DNA of 64,000 bases from Mansonella perstans (GCA_037074765.1 JBAMDO010000240.1:1-64000), one strand, 5' to 3'; positions 23,947-38,500 are shown, counted from the first letter of the stretch. A program made the numbers and translations. Notes: generated from the sequence alone by a model not told the origin.

Positions 23947-26144
23947 CAACATCTACATTCTTTTTTCTCGCTCATTCATCATCTATTCACACATATAGCC
24001 ATATACATAGCAACCAGATATCTATATGAAAATGCACCTGGAAAACTAGCCATTAAAATTGGATGTTAGTTGTTAAATACCAAGAATTTTCCACTTATTT
24101 TCCACTTACAGTCTAAAAAAAAGAAAGGACAGCTGTCTTGGAGAGAAGTAAGAATTTTTTTATCGTTTATTAAGATGGGAAAACTTTCGGAACATTACAA
24201 TCTGAAACCAATCAAATCGACATTTATAATTCGGTTTAATCTAAAGAAGTGTATGTGTGTATGTACATGTATGTAATGTATATATATGGATACACTGCAT
24301 CGTTACTAATACAATAATTTAAAATATTGTAATTAACATATCGCATTAAGGTTCATTAGCTATGTGATAAAAGTGTCACTAAGCTGTTTAATCATTTCAC
24401 ATTTTCAAAAGTAGAAAAGTTTCTGATATTACGGGAAAAAAAGGATAAAAAACGTAAGCTTAATGTGATGTAGTATTTGTTATCTTTAAGTAATTTTACA
24501 TTAAATGATAAAATCAGAATGAAATTTTAAAAAATTTCATTGAATCCTAATGTAATTAGACATGATTGTTGTCGCGCAAATTTTCAGATTTTAAAATCCA
24601 TTTGATTTTTCATAACATTCCTTCCATAATAAATCATTTTCAATTAATCTCAAAAATGGTCAAAATTTTAAACATATTTTTATTTTCAAATTATTGTGAA
24701 ACTATCAGACCGGAAAACAATAAATGAAATGTGGAAAAGATTTCTGCTTGAATTTACAAGCAGTCTTAATTAATTATAATTACTGATAATGCATAAAGTA
24801 TTTTATAATTCAACAATAATTTAATATAAATAAGTCCAAATTTTTCTTTACGATCAAAAAAAAGGATGACAGAGAAATTTAAGAAATGGTTGTAAAGCTT
24901 ATCACATTATCACTTTCTATCATGTCTGATACTATAAAAATATGGCAACAACTAATTAAAGCAATTAAAAACTGAAATATTTTGAAAGAAAAGACAGATG
25001 CAAAAGTTATGCTTCGTTGTAATTTTCTATGAAAAAATAAAGAAAAAAAGAAATAAATGGGAGGAATTTTCGAAAAATCCTTTCTTAAATAATGAAAAAA
25101 ATTTGGGTAAAATCACACCAATGAAATATTTTATGAAATTTGAACAAAACAATGGAAATAAAATATTAGTCACTTTAAGGAATTTTTGACGAAGATAACT
25201 GAAATTTTTGAAGGTTAAACATAGGAAGGAAATCAGGCACGAAAATAACACAGAAATAGAACGGAAACTGAGGAAAAAGTTCGTCTGGAAGAGATGTAGA
25301 AATGAATGAAAAAATCATCACTATAAATTTCTGTACAAATAAATTATGTATGGATTTTGAAATTCAATCATTTCTTTCAACTTTCGGAACTTTGGTTTTT
25401 TCTTCAACATGCAAAATTAATTATATTTTAGCTAGAGAGAAAGGATGTAGACATTCGTTTACTTCAATAAATAAGGCATTAGAGACTTGTTTTTTTTTGA
25501 TGGAGGATCGCTTCCAATGACAGAATATTTCAATACAATTCTACTTTTATTCCGTTCTCCTTATTTTTCAGCTAAAGCAACTAAAATAAATTTTTTAATT
25601 TCACTCATATTCACCCATTGATATTAGCCATTCTCAATTTATACTTACCCAAAGATATCACTATTAACATTTCACATTTAACCACGGCTTATCACAAATC
25701 TCATTTCACAATCATAGGCATTACAATTTTCATTTCATATCATACCTGTTTAATACCTATAGATATTATCATTCTTATCATCTCTTACTTCATATTTGCT
25801 CAGAAATAATTCAAATCTTTCAATTTTACAAAAAAAATATTTTAATGCATTGCATAAAAAAAAAAATTTTTTGAATATCAGAAAAAAAAAAGTGAAAAGG
25901 ATTAACTTTTTTTAAGGCTCATTTCAATGTTAGCCTAACTAATAAAAATAAATAATGATTACTTAGCATTTAAGCATTTTTCTCTTTCAATGACTCTTAA
26001 AAATAAATACTACCTTATCACTATTACCATAATGACCACTACCTATCGGTTCCTATAAACTAGCATTCATTGGTCCAGCAAACCTCTCGCAAATGCATTA
26101 AAAGAAGAAGAAGGAAAGGGTCAATAACAACATGGGTTATATGT

Positions 26145-26310
26145 ATATATGTGTGTGCGTGTGTGTGTATGTGTATGTCTGTGTGTGTGTGTGTGTATGT
26201 GGTGTGTGTGTATGTGGTGTGTGTGTGTGTGGTGTGTGTATGTGGTGTGTATGTGTATGTGTGTGTGTGTATGTGTGCCTGTTTGTCTGCGTTTGCGTGT
26301 ATGTTTATAT
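26145..26310. repeat. (TG)n microsatellite with TGTATG/TGGTGTG variants
   Basis: Long plus-strand TG-rich repeat with periodic TGTATGTGGTG interruptions. Open frames across it on both strands are repeats of Val/Cys or Thr/His and are not genes. Confidence 0.5.
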
Positions 26311-26439
26311 GTGTGGGATGCTTAAGGAGGTAGGAAAGCATCGCCGATCGCATCGATACTGTGAGGGCAAATACGATTTTTACCTTACTACTAATTTGGT
26401 AGATTCGTACAGACACTTCGCATATCCTATATAACATGT

Positions 26440-26512
26440 ACATAGACACAATACACACATACAGATATACAGCTACATACACACACATACACAGACAGAC
26501 AGACAGACAGAC
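26440..26512. repeat. (CA)n and (ACAG)n microsatellite
   Basis: CA-rich repeat ending in about five ACAG units. Being CA-rich on the same strand as the TG-rich block about 130 bp to its left, the two blocks are complementary and could pair. Confidence 0.5.
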
Positions 26513-29500
26513 ATATAACTCATTGGAAAGCAAACGAACTCGTCAATCAAAATCTGTCCATTGTTAACGATCAAAAAGTAACCTTGTTGGTTGTGTCGTA
26601 AAGCAACGATATGAGCGAGTGATATGTCCAACAGCAACCTTCACTTCGATATTTACATCTTTTCAATCTATTCTGATAACATTGAGCATAAATGATAATG
26701 ATAACATTGATAGACTGATATCAGAATAGATAAAACAATAGAAAGAGAACAATATTGGATAAGAATTGAAAAAGTTAACTAAGGCAATGATCAGATTAAG
26801 GATTTTGAAGAGAAATGAATTCGTAATTATTTCATTTCAAAATCTTTAGCATTCTTGTGTAATGAATTAAGGAAAGTATAATTAAGTACAGTAAATTATT
26901 TCAAATAAGCATTTAAAGTGAACAAGTTAATGAAATAAATGATTAAACAAATAGATCAAAGTTCTGAACCAATCCTTTCTTTCTCATAAGCTGATTACAG
27001 TTAAACATTTATGATGAATGAGAAAATATGCAATAGCAAATTTTGAATAATTCAATTCATGTAAACAGACAAAAATGAAATTTATCATTTGTTACTGATA
27101 ATTAAAAATTGAATTTCATTTTAGGAATTTTTTTTTTTTTTTAAAAAGCTGTCAATCGGATGACATAAAATAAATCCTAATGAAATCCCAGCTAAATCTA
27201 CGTGTAAAAAAAAAAAAGAAAAAACTTGAAAAGCAATGAAAAAACAAAAACGAAGCAAAAGTTATTTACGAAAATATTTCCTTTTAACAGTTTAACAGAA
27301 ATTTGATAAAATTTCTTATTGCTTAATAGGAATAATACTAACAGTATATGCTATCATTTAAATCTATGGCAAATATTTCCCGCAATATCTGACTTTCTTT
27401 TTGCAAACTTTATTTTTTTGATTTGATGGGACAGCAACTGCTGACCATTGATTTGATTTTTCATTGTTTTCGTCAAATTAAGAATGTCCATTCATCTCAT
27501 CTTTCAACAATAAAATAGCCATAAATTGTTTAGTAAAAGAAATGCTTGACGAAATGAAAGGAAAGTGGACAGCAGGTGAAATGTTATCATACTTTGGATG
27601 AAATTTAAAAATTTTTAACATTACTCTTCATTGCTTTTAATCATACATCATTTCACTGATAGCTTTTAAATTGCAACAAACTTTAATACATTTTATCAGG
27701 CAAGTGATGTTCTGCCACATAATTTATTCCAGACCTCTGGACTAAGAGAATAATTTGCTATGTATGGATCAAATAAGCACGAAAGTAATGCAACACTTAT
27801 ATTCGAGCATCATTTCAAACTATGACAAATCCCATTATCATCATCACTTTCACATCCATTCACAACGACTTTGCATTGTTTGTTTCACCATTGATTTTAA
27901 CTATAACAAATATAAAATTTTACTACTGCATACGACAAATATTATTAAAGACTTGATTAAATCTTAGCCATTATCACTTGCAATCGATATATGCAAATAA
28001 TAGCGTTGCAAATAGCATTAATGCAATTAACTGCTTCTAATCAATTTAAAATCACAAATCTCCTACAACTTTGTTGTAAAACTTGTGCCTTAATTTTGCA
28101 AATAATCAAATAATTTTACGACTAAATTAGCTGGTCGAAATGATTTAATTCTCTGAAATTTCATAAAAATTGCCAAAATGCCAAAATTGAAAAAATAATA
28201 GAGTTTTCTCAGATTTTCTTTCAGTATTTTAAAGAGTTTTTATTTAAAAAAACAAAAAAGAAAAAAACCACAACGATAATTCATCATAATAGAAGAAACG
28301 CTTCACTTCAGGAAAAAAGAAACTATGATTTGTAAATTTTATACCATCAAGAAAAAAGAACGGAAAAATTTATCCTTTTAAATGTTACGTTTCTTTTCTC
28401 CTGTCGCTTTTTCCAGCGTGTTTCTTTCTTACCTCTGTTTTCTTTTCCCAATGAAAAGCATTCGAAATTTCTAACGAATTTTCCACCAGTATTTTAAACG
28501 AAATCAATTATCATTTTTCTCTTTTTTTTTATTTTACTAATCCATAACTAAAGAGTTTTTTTTTTAAAAAGAAAAAATTCTAGGAATTTTTCTGTTGTTA
28601 GTAAAAGTTTCGTTTAAAAATTCAACTTTGGTTTATGGCAAAACCAGAAGAAAGAGAAAGATGCACTTTCTCAAAGATATGATTGCTATGGAAGATTTTC
28701 AGTAAGTCTGAAACTTAGTGAAATCTATTTTAGTTGTATTGTTTATTAAAATTTTGAAGTAGCAGAAAACAAATAAAAGGCAATAAAATGAAATAAAATA
28801 AGCATTCCTGAAGTACTTATTTTTTCTGGATTATCTAAAATGAAATGGAAAGGAAGCGATGCTGAATTTTGTATACCGATTCTTCAAGTTTTTTGCAAAC
28901 GATTCTCACTATTGCTAATTCTAACAATCGACTTCCAATCTTACAAATGCATTCTTACAATCGGTTCTTACTAACAGTAATTCTTACAAACAGATTTTTT
29001 TGTTATTGAGATTATGTAGAATGATATGATAAGTGTAGGTAAAAGTGAATAATGAAACTGTTTCTTTTAAGTATGCTCATAGTTGTTAATAAGATTTATT
29101 AGATAACTGGGAGACACAGGAACTACTACTGTTGATATTTTACAGAACTTTTCTGCTTGTAAAAATTTGCTTCATTTTCTAATTTCATTCTTCAATCCAA
29201 TAAATGTACTGGGCACATTTTTGCACTCACTCGCTTAGATAGCTGTTTCAAAAGTTTCATTAATTATGCATGTGAATGAATTTTTGCAATGACAATTTTA
29301 ATTAAAATTTTTTTGGAACATTTATTTGATTACTTCGGTGGAAATGCACTAGATATTAGCACATATATATATTTAAATAAATTTCCGGAAATTTATCATT
29401 TATAATTACCAGTTATCGAAATATTATTAGCATTGCTGTTAGAAGTAAAGTAATTTTATAAAGTTAATATTTTGATGGTATTATTTCTTAAATCATTCCC

Positions 29501-32500
29501 AAAATAACTGATTAATAATTAGTGAAAATGTTTAAATGGATAAAAAAAAAATGACAGGGGAGAATTATAAAAGATTATATCACCGAGAAGTTTTATCAAT
29601 TATATTGAATTGAGCATCTTCGGCATTCATCTACAAAATGCTGCATGATTGTAAAATATTGCTTTGTGATTAGCATAATCACATGGGAATTATTAATGAC
29701 AGCTTGCTTATTTACGCACTTCCGATATCATTGACAATGCAACACAAATAAATAATTCATTCCTTCTTATATTTCAAGAGTTTCACTTGGAAAACGATAT
29801 TAATTTCATTCATTCATTGTTATTGTAACAAATATTTAACATTCGGTCAGAATAAACGGAAAAAACTTATTATTCTAACCGATGATACTTTTTTACCCTT
29901 TCTCTTTCTCTTTGTCTCCCCCTTTCTCTCTCTTTGTCTCTACCATTAATTTTTCCTGTTCGCCTAAGATTATTTTAAGTTTTCAATCTGTATTCATTAA
30001 TAGTGACACAGAAAAATAATTTACAAAAAAATGCAGTTGAAAATTTTTTCTCACCATATGGAATAGAATTAAATTAATAATTGCAGATTTATTTAGTATT
30101 ACTTGTATGAAAATCATAATTATTGAAATTTAAAATTAAAAAAAGAAAGATTTTTCAGAAATATTTCCAACACCGGAGAAGATTGAAATTGAAAAATAAA
30201 TGCAGAAATTATGCATTGTTTGGCTATTAATCAAATGTAAGCATCAAAGTCACAAGCAATTAATTTAAAGCAATGAATAATAAATTATGAGTAAATGGTA
30301 GACAACATGCAAAATAAATGAAAAGCAATCCAAGCACGATGAAAAAAGAAATAAAATCCATCCAGGAAATTAAAAATCATCCGTTGCATATTAAAATAAG
30401 AAAGTTAAAATTCTTCCTTTTCTCTGACTTTCATAATATACATTTAGCTAAAATGGATGGCTGAGATAATTTTTTCAGCATTTAAATTTTTGAAATTGTA
30501 AAAATAGTGCAGATGTATGAAATTTATATAAATTTGTATGTTGTAGTCTCATTTCATTTGCAAAATTTCTTGTCTGCATTGGCTCATACCGGAAAAAGAA
30601 ATTAAAGCTTTTTGCAGTTTACAATGTCCATTCACTACATATCTTTAAGAATCATCGGGAAGATATTCAATGTATCGGTTTATGTCAGAATGTACCATTT
30701 CGGGAAAGTGTCATTTAAATGATCTTGCTCATTTATTCATTTGACCTCTTCAGCGAAACATCGTTTGAAATGGTAGCAACTGTAAAAATAGTTTTAACTT
30801 AAATTTTTTTGTGCTGATATTTAAATTTGAATTTTTCCCGTACAAACAATGACGAATTGTAAAATATCTCCAAAGTACTGTAATACATTTTCATTTATTG
30901 CATACATTGATAAATATTGATCAAAAGAAGAAAAATTCTTCCAAAAGAAATCGGTGCGAAACAAAAGCAATAATCTGTCCCCTGAACTGAGTACAACGAA
31001 ATCTTCGCTGTTTCAGACAAAGAACGTTTCGAAAATTTGCAAAATCTTTCGAACTTTAATTTTTTTTTGAACTCTTCATTCACGCTCAACTTTCTGTGCA
31101 TCTTGGAAAGAATAGGCAATTTGAAGAGATATGAAATAATAAATTTTAAATTCATATTTTAACGTACAATTCCAAATGAAATGTAGACGACAAGAAGGTA
31201 ATTGTTGTAATTCAAAGGCAAGAAATGGAAGCTTGCAATAATAAATTGTTTGAATGTGAAATTAAATTGAAAATGACAAGATAATAACAAATGTTACTAA
31301 AATAACAAATGGTATATTTATAATTAGTATTATTATTAGAATAAGATTGTCGTAGGCTAATCTTATGTTATTACTTGCTTTATGTAGACATCCTCTTTAA
31401 GTTCTTTTTGTAATCTTCAAGGATTTTATTAAAATAATTACACATTTTTATGTTTATGACACATTCAACATGAAATACAAAAGCAATTTTATTCCAAATT
31501 TTATAATTCAATGATTAAAAACGGTATGTAATGCAACTTAATATGAATAATTGATAACATAGTTAAGAAAAAAGAATTTTAAAGATGAAATTGTGATTTG
31601 TGGCTCATAAAGAAATCGCCCTCACAGGTTAGATTTATTAAATGAAAGCGTAAAACGACATTCGTTCATTGGCGGAAGATGAAAGTTTTTCACTTATCAT
31701 TGTATTGTTTTATTTCTCCATTTAATTGGCTACTTTCCATCTTTGCTGCAATTTTTGTGTGAACTTTCCAGAAGAATTTTATGGTGTAAAATTATTTACG
31801 TCGAACAAAACACATTTGTAAATATATTAAAGTTATCAAACTTTGCCCCAAATTCAATAATGCCGAAATGTTCCTATCAAATACCATCATTTCGGATAGA
31901 CTTCTCATTTCGCATATTAATAGGTGAAAGCTCAAATTCATCTACTATGTATTATCCTATTTAAGTTTAAATTTTAAAAGAGTTGAACTTCATGGACACA
32001 TTAAGTAAAAATTTCTATGTTTTTCACTTATGCATTATTGGCAGTGTGAAGATATGAAATCAAATATTAAAAAACTGAAAATATTGTCTGCAATTTGTTT
32101 TACAATTATTGAAATCTGAAGTATCACATTTCATTATTAACGGATTGGCTAATTATTTATATGTAATTATCAATTTAAAACAACTCATCAATTAAGCTAC
32201 CAACACCACGTATGGCGGCACTTTGCGTATTTGTTTTATTTTTTTTTCACATATTTTATTTTTTTAAATAGCCAAATTGAGAGCTGAAATATAAAATTAT
32301 GTCAGATGACACTTTCATCATACTTTTCAACATCATCCAATATCTGCTTGCATTATAGAACCCTAATACTGCTTGAGATTTTGCGAAAGAATTTGAAAAA
32401 TTTGGCATTTTATTTTATTCAGGGGTGAAATTTTCATGAGAACATACACAAAAGAAAAGTTAAGAGACTTCTATGTTTTATCTTAATTTGGTACTTCTTT

Positions 32501-33157
32501 GGTTTGTTTCATATCATGATTTTGTGGCTTTTTGAGTTACGAAACATTTTATTACTTTTACTAGAATAACAAATCAATGAACGCTGAATTGCACAGTTTA
32601 AAGCAATGTGGATTTCTTCTTTGTAGCTTAATTAAGTGCTAATATTTAAAACTTATTGCAAATATGAATTTTTCGCGGAAAAAAGAGAAAACGTAAGACC
32701 CTTTTCATCAAGAGAGTTCTATTTAATGAAGGCTAGATTTAAATTTAGTTTATCATTAATCATCTTCATAAGATCCATTGTCAATTATGATATAAAGTTT
32801 TGACTACAATGATTTTTGGGGCGCAGCCAATTAAATTTATAATTCCTAGGTTTTACTCATGGAAAGATTAAATTGATTAATTAGATGGATAGTTCTAAAA
32901 TTTCTTTAACAAACCATAACATCATTTATTGTTGCTTTTCATATGCAAGGTTACATTAGCTATGTAAATATTATTTAAGCATTAATGTCATTACTCTAAA
33001 TTTCACTGAAAAATTCAAATTCGCCAGAGTAAGCAAACACTTTTACTCATTTTTTTCTCACTAAGCTGTCCACTGATAAACACTTATTGATAAACGTTGA
33101 CCAACGATTGACGAACGAAATTTTTCCTATCATTCTGGAAGAAAAATTTTCAGTAAG

Positions 33158-35569
33158 ATGCTTAATGCATCGATGTTATCCGAAATTTGTGAAATGACAA
33201 AATTAATTTATGTGACAAATTCACGAATGTCCAGTGTATTTATTGTTGAATTTCTAAGCAGCATTTTGGCTATCTTAACATCTTTGCTTACAATATTAGC
33301 TGTAATCTTCAATAAAACTCTTCATTTCAACATGCGATTACTTTTTCTATGCTTCTGGTGTGCTATCATTATTACCTGCATAGGTAAGTCAACGGAAGGT
33401 TTATTTTTTTTTTTGGAAAATTTCTTTCATCTGGCCTTGAGTTTTTCACTTTTATTGGAAAAGAGAAGCAGAAATCTGATTGTTGAGAAAAAAAATTCAT
33501 AATCTTTTATAAAAATATTTTGGAATTCAATTAACTGGTTTACATCATTTAAAATGGCAGATATTTGCATTCATGCTGTTGCACTTCAGGAACATTATCA
33601 GTTCGTCCTATTATCTCGTAGCGATTATATCAAAGGATGATATAGAGCTTTGCGCTTAGTTATCATTTACGAATCATTTCAGATTGCGTTGGTCAGTTTA
33701 TCATTTTAATTTAGATTTATTCGCATAAATAATATTTTTAAACGAAACAATTTGGACTAATTGATCAAATCTCGTTGAAAAATGCGCAAAAAAAAATTTG
33801 ACCTTTCTACAGGAATGTATCATTAAAATGAATTTTTCCGTATAATAACTTGATCATTGAATAATTATTAGATGGAAATAATATTACTGTATTTGCAGCA
33901 TTACGCAATGTGTATTATCTTGGTTTAGTAATGGTCGTAATATCGGCATTTTCTCTCTCAATTGAAAGAGTTTTTGCGACGCTTCTTTATCAAACATATG
34001 AACGTAATGTGCGTAAATGGATTAGCATATCAATGGCTTTATCACAAGTTACTCTTCTGTCACTTTCTTGTCACCATAGAATTTTTTCACGCACAGGAAT
34101 AAAACTTCTGCAATTTTTGTTTTATTTCTCTTTTAAATTCAAACGTCCTTCCTCACATTTTTCTGTCATACATCAAAAATTTCATTCACATTTCGTTTTT
34201 TTTCTTTTTGATGTTTCTGTAACGGAAAATTTTCTTTTTTTTGGCAATGAAATGTTGTAAAAAAATAACAGAATTCTTTTTTCCTCAATAAAATGAAAAG
34301 AATATGTAATTGTTTTTTCTTCAAAATCATGCTGCTGTCGCATATCTCATCGGCAGCTTAATTATCGGGCGAAAATGGCACTTAAAAACGTGGTTAAGTT
34401 TTTGTAACTATCGATATCGGTTTAATACTTTAATTTATTTTTGATATTAAGACTATTTTTAGTGGCTTCTGATTGGCCCTTTGATGTATTATGAAAATCA
34501 CGATGAAAAACATATTTTCCCCTACTGCTCCTACGAACTATTTAATCCGCAAGCGATGGCCAATGTTAAACTCGGTGTTATTGCTATTCAGATTTGCTCA
34601 TTTGTTATTATGATTGTACTGTGGACACATAACAATAAGAAATTAGTGAGCAATTTTGAATTTCATTTAGAGAAATTCAAATTCGAAGTATGTATTTTGG
34701 TTGATTATTAAAAGGTGACATTTTAACTTTTCTTTTTGAAATGAAAATATGTCGCTATTACAGAGCTGCTCTTTTACACAATTATGATAATAATAACAAT
34801 TACGATAATGATAACAGATCAAAAAGTGGACAAGAGTAGTGAAACTAATGCAGTCTTTTGCTACGGTCAACTTTCGGTAAAATTGGTCAAATGTCATTGG
34901 ATTCCTGAAATATCTTGATATCCTTACTTAATTTAATATTGTGTTTCAGTTCCATCGAAAGCTTCAAAACGGAAACATTAGTATACGATATCAATTACGT
35001 GAGAATGTTACGACCTCAAAAATGCTGGTGCCATTCACTACCGTTGTAACAATGTTTGTCCTAACCGATGCATTACTGCAATTGATGTTACCTGCATGTC
35101 AAAAGGATAATTGTTGGACTGTAATCAATCAGCTGATCACGTATTGTTTTTACGTTGAGATACAGGTATATGTTCACAGGTGCCATTCACCACCGTTGTA
35201 ACAATGTTTTTCCTAACCAATCTTTCACTTATATTATGTGTAAAGAGGAAAAACAATGTAACTTGCCATCCACCGTATTTTTTCTAGGCTTGCTTCTTGT
35301 CCATAGTATCAATTGCTCTCGCCATCACTTTATGGTATACAAGCAAGACTATTCGAAATTCGCTTCTTCATCTATTTGGCATTAAATATTGCATAAGATT
35401 TGGCAAACAGAATTCGATTAGTATATCACCAGATGAATGCATTCGTCGGGCCTATTTCGATCAACTACAACGACAGTGGAATAATCCATCTATTTCTTGG
35501 AATGATGCTTTGTGTAAAAGTTTCCAGCATATGAAATCTCAACAATACAATGAATCTCGATATCGTTGA
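33158..35569 (+). CDS. Nematode serpentine chemoreceptor, Sra/Srab-like; exon 2 unresolved
   Basis: Exons: 33158-33383, (exon 2 unresolved, 33.55-33.71 kb), 33899-34047, 34463-34687, 34950-35165, 35288-35569, with consistent phases apart from exon 2. Exon 1 gives TM1 and TM2. Exon 3 gives TM3 with FSLSIERVFATLLYQTYE, the (S/A)xxxERxxAT...YE signature of Sra/Srab receptors, and starts TM4, which completes across the splice as ALSQ-WLLIGPLMYYE. Exon 4 gives the extracellular loop with a Cys and TM5. Exon 5 has ISIRYQLRENV, the family's RYQxxEN motif, then TM6. Exon 6 gives TM7 and a tail with YFDQLQRQW. It should sense chemical cues at sensory neurons. The ATG was chosen because TTTTCAG, a likely trans-splice acceptor, ends four bases upstream. 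Exon 2 should carry the first extracellular loop with its Cys, but every frame there meets a stop, so the gene may be a pseudogene or use a tiny extra intron. Confidence 0.5.
35179..35222 (+). repeat. Partial duplicate of the chemoreceptor TM6 exon lying in the next intron
   Basis: This 44-bp stretch matches 35027-35070 at about 40 positions. It is preceded by TTCACAG and reads VPFTTVVTMFFLTN in the frame of exon 5, copying the start of TM6. It lies between exon 5 and exon 6. It is either a decaying exon duplication or a rarely used alternative exon. Confidence 0.5.
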
Positions 35570-38500
35570 AGCAATTGAATTTTTATATAATGAAATTGCC
35601 TTGCTTCTTATTCATTAAATCAAATCGTCTCCAGTTTTGCATATGTTATGGTGATTCATAGAATGAATTACGAAGGGCGAAAAATAACATTTGAAAGGGT
35701 GAAATAAATTTAAGTCGTATTTTTGTTGACGAAATGAAAATAAAAAATGAATAACTAATGAAAATATTAAAACAATTTGACAGGTGTCCTTTTTTAAAAT
35801 AATTTGTTGGAACAAGTAAATTTTTCACTGATATCACTGCCTTAGTAAAATGAATAAAGTAAATGATGCTGAATTTGCTAGAACTTCTGCCTGTCATGAC
35901 TTATCTCCTTGTTAAAAGAATTCTTGATGAAAAGCGATAATCGTAAAATTATCAATCGTAAAATAATTTGTGTCTCGCTACTACGCGTTGATATGGTAAA
36001 GACAAAAATCGATTGCATAATTTACAATTTCATGGTATCGCCCGCATCTTGAATTAGTCTAAAATACATAATAATTACAAGAAAACAAAAAAATTTAGGC
36101 AATCAGCACAACAGATATATTTGATGTCCAGAGTTTTAGTATGTCTCGGAGCTCCTGTCTGGTTTTCATCATAGATTAAAAAATGAAAAATTGTATATGT
36201 TGAGAAATGAAATTTGTCAAAAATACTAAGGGAGCAATAACTCCCAGAGAAATCGGAAGAACTAGGAAAATACTAGTGATAATTGCAAGAGCCGCGATAT
36301 AATCGGAAATTTAAGGACAGCATTTTCGCAATTATCAAATAGCCTTAGCCAAACCTAACTGCAAATATCTGACTGTCATCAATGACACTGTCCTTTATAC
36401 AACCAAACATAGTCTATTTTCATTAAGACTTGTTTATTTCTTGACTGATTTTGATCAATTAGTTTATTACAGAAACGGAAAATGACCATCAGCCATGCAA
36501 TTTCTTTTTTCGATGTCAGTTTCGTTTTTTATGTATATCTCGCGATGAATCGAAAAAAGCAGTTGCAGGAAGCTCTTGAATGATATAATTAGAAGTTCGC
36601 CTCAGTTGCCGCTTCGTTTCACTATCAGCTACGAGGTAAAATTGGTTAAAAACAACAAATCGTTTATATATAGTACAGAGGTTTTCTACAAAATAAGTTT
36701 GACAACAATGTTTATCAACTTGTTCCGGTATGATCATTGATGAAAAGCAAGTTGGTCGGACGACAGCATCTTTAACAGAAAAGCGACAACAAACTGCAAT
36801 TAATTATAAATACGCACATGCACATGGAAAAAAAAACGCAAAAATTCAAAATCAAGACAGATACAGTGGATTCATCCAGTAAATAAGACTTTTCGCAAAA
36901 ATTAATATTAATAACTTCTTCGATACGTTTCGTAATTTGCCTAATTTTTGATGGAAAAATAAATCGACGAAGCGAAAACTGCAATTAAGGAAGGATGGGA
37001 AGTGTAGGTTTGCTTTAATCGTCAAATTCTCAGTCATTACTTACGTATCCGGAATTGAATTGAAAGAAAGATTCGTTCAGGATGTGTGACGAAAACGTGA
37101 ATTTACGACGTCAACTTCGATTGTCTTATTGAAATTCAAAGGCCAGAATTATTTTTAATTTCTGTTAGTGCTCGAATTGCTCCGGTCACATTTATAAGAT
37201 TCTCTTTTATAATTAGCTACATTTATTGGATTGTAAACAGCTTAATTTGTGATTAAACCATTGAATGTAACTAAACGATTACCTTATGATATTCTGTTCC
37301 GTGGACATCATTATAAATATGAAAATAAGTCAGAAGCTAAATTATTCTTAAGTGTGTGTAAGTTTTTAATTCTTTTTATATAAGACAAAAAGTAATCATT
37401 CATTCACAGAATCGTTTCAGTTTCATAAAAAAACTTTTGTAACTGGAAGATGCTCTTATAGACAGCGGATAGTAGTCATAAAAATTGTTTGAATGGATCG
37501 ATTAAATTCTATTCCAACATCTCGTCAATAGTCTCCATTAAATTAAATTCGACACGCCGATAGTTGTGTTGAGAAAAGGTAAGTAAATTCCAAAGAAATT
37601 TCATCAGCATTAAAAGCAAACGCGAAATTCAAGGTGGTCATTTTTTAAAAATTTCAATGTCACAATTTAAAATTAAAAGTTAAAAGAAAAAAAAAACAGT
37701 TGTGAGTGGTGAAATACTCTATGATCAATGAGTAAGTAAAAATTTCAAAAATGTCAACCAAACATTCACATGTGTAATTCTGATAGTTGGTAGTTTTTTT
37801 TTTTTTTTTTTTTAATTTTGATGATTTATTAATTAATTTATGAGCATTTTAAATCATTTTGTAATTGATATTTTAAAGTTAATTTTATAACAGATACAAC
37901 AGCATCAAATGAATTGAAGTAATGAGTTATGAGAAATATTTCATAAGTAAAAAGGACAAAATTTCGACTAATTCTGGCCAGTGAAAATTTATATGGATTC
38001 TTGCAAAGTACTTTAAGCAAAATCTAAAAAAATTTTTGAACTAACTGTGATGAAATGAATGAACTCTTATGATGATATTTTTTTCCTACTTATGTTTAAA
38101 TTATTATGAAAAAAAACCATTATGAAAATTTTGATATAGGAAACACAAAGAGTCTGTATTTCGATTTATTAAAGTATTTCTACATGGATTATGTATGCTA
38201 ACATACTTTCCACCTGGCATTATCCCGCGATACAATGCGTCACTGTCAGCATAGTCCTGCTTCTAGCATTAGGACGTTATAAAATAAATTAAGACAACAC
38301 CTATACATTATGCATTGTTAGAATTCTGCTTGGTGCACAATCAACAGAATACAAAATTGATTACAATATCAAAATTATCAAGCAATAAAATGATAAATTG
38401 AACATTGTAAACAATTATTTTATATGCAAAACCAACAATGAAGCCAAATTTTTATTTTGCTCTTTAGAAATTATCAAAAATGAAAGAAGTAAGTTAGCAA

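Larger units (their letters stand above)
22363..33149. other. Gene-poor AT-rich stretch with simple repeats
   Basis: I could not support any exon chain here on either strand. Contents are poly-A/T runs, pyrimidine tracts (for example 29885-29945), the TG/CA microsatellite block at 26.1-26.5 kb and a pair of small hairpins at 23.88-23.95 kb. An open minus-strand frame of 86 codons at 30895-31155 starts at an ATG, but shows no splice signals or recognisable family, so I do not call it. Confidence 0.5.

Noticed and set aside
26060..26533. Long open frames over the TG/CA repeats on both strands
   Set aside because: They encode only repeats of Val/Cys/Tyr or Thr/His dictated by the microsatellite, and carry no gene-like sequence or splice signals.
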